From contig JAZUPB010000025.1 of NCBI GenBank assembly GCA_045604965.1, positions 1 to 64,000 of the forward strand: a stretch of DNA of 64,000 bases, given 5' to 3'. Positions 61,172-64,000 of this stretch are shown one piece after another (positions within the stretch are counted from its first letter, which is position 1; every line of letters begins with the position of its first letter). Origin of the DNA: JAISGQ01 sp045604965. GTDB taxonomy: Bacteria > Bacillota > Clostridia > Oscillospirales > Acutalibacteraceae. Made by a program: the position numbers and the translations under genes. Under the pieces are notes generated by a model. That model was not told the DNA's origin. It searched no databases and saw nothing but the letters and a program-made list of their open reading frames with translations.

Positions 61172-62254
61172 ATGAAATACCGAATCGATGAAAAAATAAA
61201 AAAGCCTGCGTATCTTCAGCTCTACGAACAGATAAAAAATGATATTGCGAGCGGAGTGCTGCCTGCAGGCACACGGCTTCCATCAAAGCGTCTTCTCGCA
61301 GAGGAATCGGGAGTAAGCGTTATAACAGTACAGCATACATACACAATCCTCTGTGATGAGGGCTATGCAGAAGCGCGGCAGAGAAAAGGCTATTTTGTCA
61401 TATATAAGAGAGACGATTTTTTGACAGGCTCGGAAATAGCACAGACAGCACCGTCGGAGTCCAAGAATATGCACCACCCTCATAATAATTTCCCCTTTTC
61501 CGTTCTGGCGAAAACTATTCGCAGAGTGCTTCTTGATTATAACGAAAGCATACTTATCAAATCCCCCAATCACGGGTGTTTTGAACTTCGAAATGCCCTG
61601 TGTTCATATCTTGCAAGAAGCTGCGGCATTATCTGCAGGCCTGAGCAGATAATAATTGGATCGGGAGCAGAATATCTGTACAGCCTTATCGTTCAGCTGC
61701 TTGGCACAGAGCGCATATTTGCGCTGGAATGTCCGTCCTATGAAAAAATACGCAGGGTTTATGCAGCCAACGGGGCAAAATGCGATATGCTCAAGCTTGG
61801 CAGTGACGGAATAAAGAGTGCGGAGCTTGAAAGAACAGAAGCAACCGTGCTTCACGTCACTCCGTTCAACAGCTATCCCAGCGGCATAACAGCGGGTGCA
61901 TCAAAGAGATATGAATATCTGAAATGGGCAGAAAAAAGAGACGGATATATTATTGAGGACAACTATGAATCGGAGCTTACTGTTTCAACAAAAAATGACG
62001 ACACGGTATTTTCTATGTCGAAAAAGGGTTCAGTAATATATATGAATACTTTCTCAAAGACTGTCGCACCGTCTATGCGTGTGGGTTATATGGTGCTTCC
62101 CGAATCAATGCTGCCGGAATTTGAAAGAAAGCTTGGGTTTTATTCCTGCACCGTTCCCGTGTTTGAGCAGTATGTACTGGCAGAGCTTCTTACATCGGGA
62201 GATTTCGAACGGCACATAAACAGAATACGTCGTGAACGCAGAAAAAATATCTGA
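61172..62254 (+). CDS. MocR/PdxR-type regulator (GntR HTH plus aminotransferase domain), shortened
   Basis: Residues 1-75 are a GntR winged helix (PAYLQLYEQIKNDIASGVLPAGTRLPSKRLLAEESGVSVITVQHTY). From about residue 100 there is a fold-type I aminotransferase domain with the PLP lysine in NTFSKTVAPSMRVGY. The protein stops at 360 aa, right after HINRIRRERRKNI, where family members usually have about 80-110 more residues (typically 450-480 aa). No continuation is visible in the 90 bases after the stop. The next gene encodes pyridoxamine kinase, so control of vitamin B6 salvage is likely. Confidence 0.85.
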   Translation: MKYRIDEKIKKPAYLQLYEQIKNDIASGVLPAGTRLPSKRLLAEESGVSVITVQHTYTILCDEGYAEARQRKGYFVIYKRDDFLTGSEIAQTAPSESKNMHHPHNNFPFSVLAKTIRRVLLDYNESILIKSPNHGCFELRNALCSYLARSCGIICRPEQIIIGSGAEYLYSLIVQLLGTERIFALECPSYEKIRRVYAANGAKCDMLKLGSDGIKSAELERTEATVLHVTPFNSYPSGITAGASKRYEYLKWAEKRDGYIIEDNYESELTVSTKNDDTVFSMSKKGSVIYMNTFSKTVAPSMRVGYMVLPESMLPEFERKLGFYSCTVPVFEQYVLAELLTSGDFERHINRIRRERRKNI

Positions 62255-62279
62255 ACTGGTCATATAAAATCATCTCGTT

Positions 62280-62301
62280 TTGGTTATTTGATTAATACCA
62301 A
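62280..62301. promoter_or_regulatory. Inverted repeat TTGGT...ACCAA upstream of the kinase gene
   Basis: 5-bp arms are separated by 12 bases and overlap the -35 box at 62288. It is a possible site for the MocR protein; short arms make this tentative. Confidence 0.4.
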
Positions 62302-62315
62302 CAAAAGAATATACT
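62288..62315 (+). promoter_or_regulatory. Promoter of the pyridoxamine kinase gene
   Basis: TTGATT and TATACT with a 16-base spacer. Confidence 0.6.
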
Positions 62316-62345
62316 AAGAGCAATTCAGATATGAGGTGAAACAAT

Positions 62346-63176
62346 ATGGCTTATAAGAAGATACTCACCGTTCAGGACATTTCCTGCGTAGGGCAGTGCT
62401 CACTGACCGTTGCACTTCCAATCCTTTCCGCCTGCGGACTTGAAACCTGTATTCTGCCGTCGGCAGTTCTTTCCACACACACTGCAGGCTTTTCGGGTTA
62501 TACCTTCCGCGATCTTACAGATGATATGCCCGCAATCAAGGATCACTGGGTAAAGGAAGGAATAAAGTTCGAGGCGATCTATACAGGCTATCTCGGAAGC
62601 ACAAAACAGATAGATTATGTTGCAGATATATTCGAAGCCACCGGGGCAGAAAACTGCGTAAAGGTAGTTGACCCTGCAATGGCAGATAACGGCAAGCTAT
62701 ATCCGGGCTTTGACGAAGCTTTTGCAGAGGCTATGAAGGGTCTCTGCGCCAAGGCTGATTATGTTGTGCCTAATATTACCGAAGCCTGTTTCCTTACAGG
62801 TATGGATTACAGGACAGAGTATGACCGTGCATACATTGATGAGATCATAGAAAAGCTGACAGCAATCGGATGCAAAAACATTATTCTTACAGGTGTTTCC
62901 TACGAAAAGGGAAAGACCGGCGTTGCAGTGGTGGAAAAGGGCGAGTATTTCTATTACGAGCACGTTATGCTTCCCAACAGCTGCCACGGCACAGGCGATA
63001 TTTATGCTTCTGCGTTTACAGGAGCTCTTGTCAACGGCAAAAGTGCGTACGAAGCGGCAAAAATTGCAGCGGATTACACTATTGAGTGCATAAAGGCTAC
63101 TGCCGAGGAAGAGAATCACTGGTACGGAGCGAAGTTTGAACCGGTGCTCTATAAGCTTATTGAGAGTTTGAGGTAG
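62346..63176 (+). CDS. Pyridoxamine/pyridoxal kinase
   Basis: This ribokinase-fold B6 kinase (276 aa) phosphorylates pyridoxal, pyridoxamine or pyridoxine for PLP salvage. QDISCVGQCSLTVALPILSACG and PSAVLSTHTAGF bind the substrate, DPAMADNGKLY is typical of the PdxY/PdxK group, and NSCHGTGDIYASAF carries the catalytic Asp. GAGGTG lies before the ATG. It is preceded by a MocR regulator gene. Confidence 0.92.
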   Translation: MAYKKILTVQDISCVGQCSLTVALPILSACGLETCILPSAVLSTHTAGFSGYTFRDLTDDMPAIKDHWVKEGIKFEAIYTGYLGSTKQIDYVADIFEATGAENCVKVVDPAMADNGKLYPGFDEAFAEAMKGLCAKADYVVPNITEACFLTGMDYRTEYDRAYIDEIIEKLTAIGCKNIILTGVSYEKGKTGVAVVEKGEYFYYEHVMLPNSCHGTGDIYASAFTGALVNGKSAYEAAKIAADYTIECIKATAEEENHWYGAKFEPVLYKLIESLR

Positions 63177-63191
63177 ATTGACACCATTTTC

Positions 63192-63219
63192 TTGACTTTT
63201 TTGCCTGTTGTGTTATTAT
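63192..63219 (+). promoter_or_regulatory. Promoter of the lipoprotein gene at 63254
   Basis: TTGACT and TATTAT with a 16-base spacer. Confidence 0.7.
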
Positions 63220-63253
63220 AGAAGCAATTATTTGACAGGAAAGGACTTTTAGA

Positions 63254-63925
63254 ATGAAAAAGTTTAAGTCAGTTATTGCTATGATACTCGCGCTGTCCGT
63301 TATCCTTTGTTTTGCAAGCTGCGGCAAGAAAAGCGACGCTGAAATGATCAAAGGAAAATGGATCGCTGCGCTGGATCTTACAACATATACAGAAGCTATT
63401 TTCTCAGGTGAAGAAATGGATCTGCGCAAGGAGCTTATCCCTTCGGATACAGACATAAATGCATATCTTGCCTTTGAATTTGACGGTGATATGTGCAAAT
63501 TCTATTTTGATACTGAAAAGACAGAAGAATCTATCGATGCATATCTTGCAAAGCACAGAGAGCTTCTGAAGGAAGATCTTTACAAGCAGTTCAACGTCGA
63601 AGAAATTGGACTTGAAAAGGTCAATGATCAGCTCAAGGATATGGGCGGCGTCACATTGGACGATCTTCTCGATTTCAATGTTGCAATGGTTAAGTCAAAT
63701 ATTATCGGTGACATAGTCTCCGGAGATACATTAGAAGGCTATTACAAGGTAGAGGAAGGCAAGCTTTATATTGCAGAAAGCAAGCAGAGCCTCGGCGGTC
63801 CAGAGTACTACACTTATTCCTTCGATGATGGCAAGTTCCTTATTGAGGGAGCAAGCGGAGAGACTTTCTTCAGCAATTTTGAGCAGATCGGAATTAAATT
63901 CCCCTTTGCATTTGAGAAAAACTGA
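63254..63925 (+). CDS. Lipoprotein, unknown function
   Basis: The 223-aa protein has a lipoprotein signal (MKKFKSVIAMILALSVIL) and lipobox FASC with Cys near residue 23. The mature part (KGKWIAALDLTTYTEAIF, later YYKVEEGKLYIAES and YTYSFDDGKFLIEG) looks like a lipocalin-like beta-barrel of the kind seen in many clostridial lipoproteins. No family is certain. AGGAAAGGA precedes the ATG. It has its own promoter and terminator. Confidence 0.8.
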   Translation: MKKFKSVIAMILALSVILCFASCGKKSDAEMIKGKWIAALDLTTYTEAIFSGEEMDLRKELIPSDTDINAYLAFEFDGDMCKFYFDTEKTEESIDAYLAKHRELLKEDLYKQFNVEEIGLEKVNDQLKDMGGVTLDDLLDFNVAMVKSNIIGDIVSGDTLEGYYKVEEGKLYIAESKQSLGGPEYYTYSFDDGKFLIEGASGETFFSNFEQIGIKFPFAFEKN

Positions 63926-63930
63926 TATTT

Positions 63931-63963
63931 AAAAAGAGGGAGCATTAATGCACCCTCTTTTTC
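63931..63963 (+). terminator. Terminator of the 63254 gene
   Basis: The stem AAAAAGAGGG / CCCTCTTTTT with inner GCAT / ATGC pairs. Confidence 0.88.
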
Positions 63964-63991
63964 TTGACAATCATTGAGATTGTGGTAAGAT
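63964..63991 (+). promoter_or_regulatory. Possible promoter of the next gene beyond the window
   Basis: TTGACA and TAAGAT with a 16-base spacer at the right edge. Confidence 0.5.
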
Positions 63992-64000
63992 TATAACAAT

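Overview
The window looks like a chromosomal segment of an anaerobic, fermentative gut or rumen Clostridium-group bacterium, most like the Ruminococcaceae/Oscillospiraceae. This is inferred from the gene types (bifurcating-type [FeFe] hydrogenase, A-type flavoprotein, LplB/YtcP-type sugar ABC transporter, TAXI-TRAP transporter), purine-rich Shine-Dalgarno sites, several TTG starts and a moderate GC content. I see no plasmid or phage genes, no insertion sequence, no rRNA and no CRISPR array. One tRNA, Leu(GAG), is present.

Layout. 1-9.8 kb: the last two genes of an electron-bifurcating hydrogenase (hydB partial, hydA), small membrane proteins, a flavodiiron protein, an XRE-HTH fused to L-serine dehydratase, and a HAD phosphatase fused to a pectin methylesterase. 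9.8-38.3 kb: a large pectin/galacturonate locus. It contains uxaC and its LacI-type regulator, a GH4 glycosidase, an AEC permease, an esterase, kdgK, eda, an AraC regulator, uxaB, uxaA, a TIM-barrel epimerase, a sugar ABC transporter operon carrying five uncharacterised membrane proteins, a second AraC regulator, a second ABC ATPase, kduI, a GH28 polygalacturonase, a GH105 hydrolase and kduD. 38.4-64 kb: mixed housekeeping and accessory genes. These are cysK, tRNA-Leu, a TAXI-TRAP transporter, a pentapeptide-repeat operon, pepF, a LytTR-controlled ABC exporter, a PadR module, an XRE module, xylA, a LAS-type peptidase with a QueG-like protein and an orphan Card1/Can2-type CARF-nuclease, a MocR regulator with a pyridoxamine kinase, and lipoproteins.

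How the genes work together. Oligogalacturonides appear to be imported intact by the ABC transporter and cut inside the cell, because GH28, GH105, GH4, the esterase and the CE8 fusion all lack signal peptides. Saturated galacturonate would pass through UxaC, UxaB and UxaA to 2-keto-3-deoxygluconate (KDG). Unsaturated ends released by GH105 would reach KDG through KduI and KduD. KdgK and Eda then give pyruvate and glyceraldehyde 3-phosphate, and surplus reductant can leave as H2 through the hydrogenase. Three near-palindromic operators of the form TGTRAGSGSTTACA, each just downstream of a -10 box, suggest that the LacI protein controls uxaC/lacI, the GH4 operon and the ABC operon together.

Most unusual items: the HAD-CE8 fusion, the HTH-serine dehydratase fusion with a palindrome over its own promoter, the orphan Card1-like nuclease, a roughly 150-nt structured RNA inside the transporter operon, a LAS peptidase with a changed metal/catalytic motif, and a MocR regulator shortened at its C-terminus. 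All functional calls come from reading motifs by eye; no database search was run.
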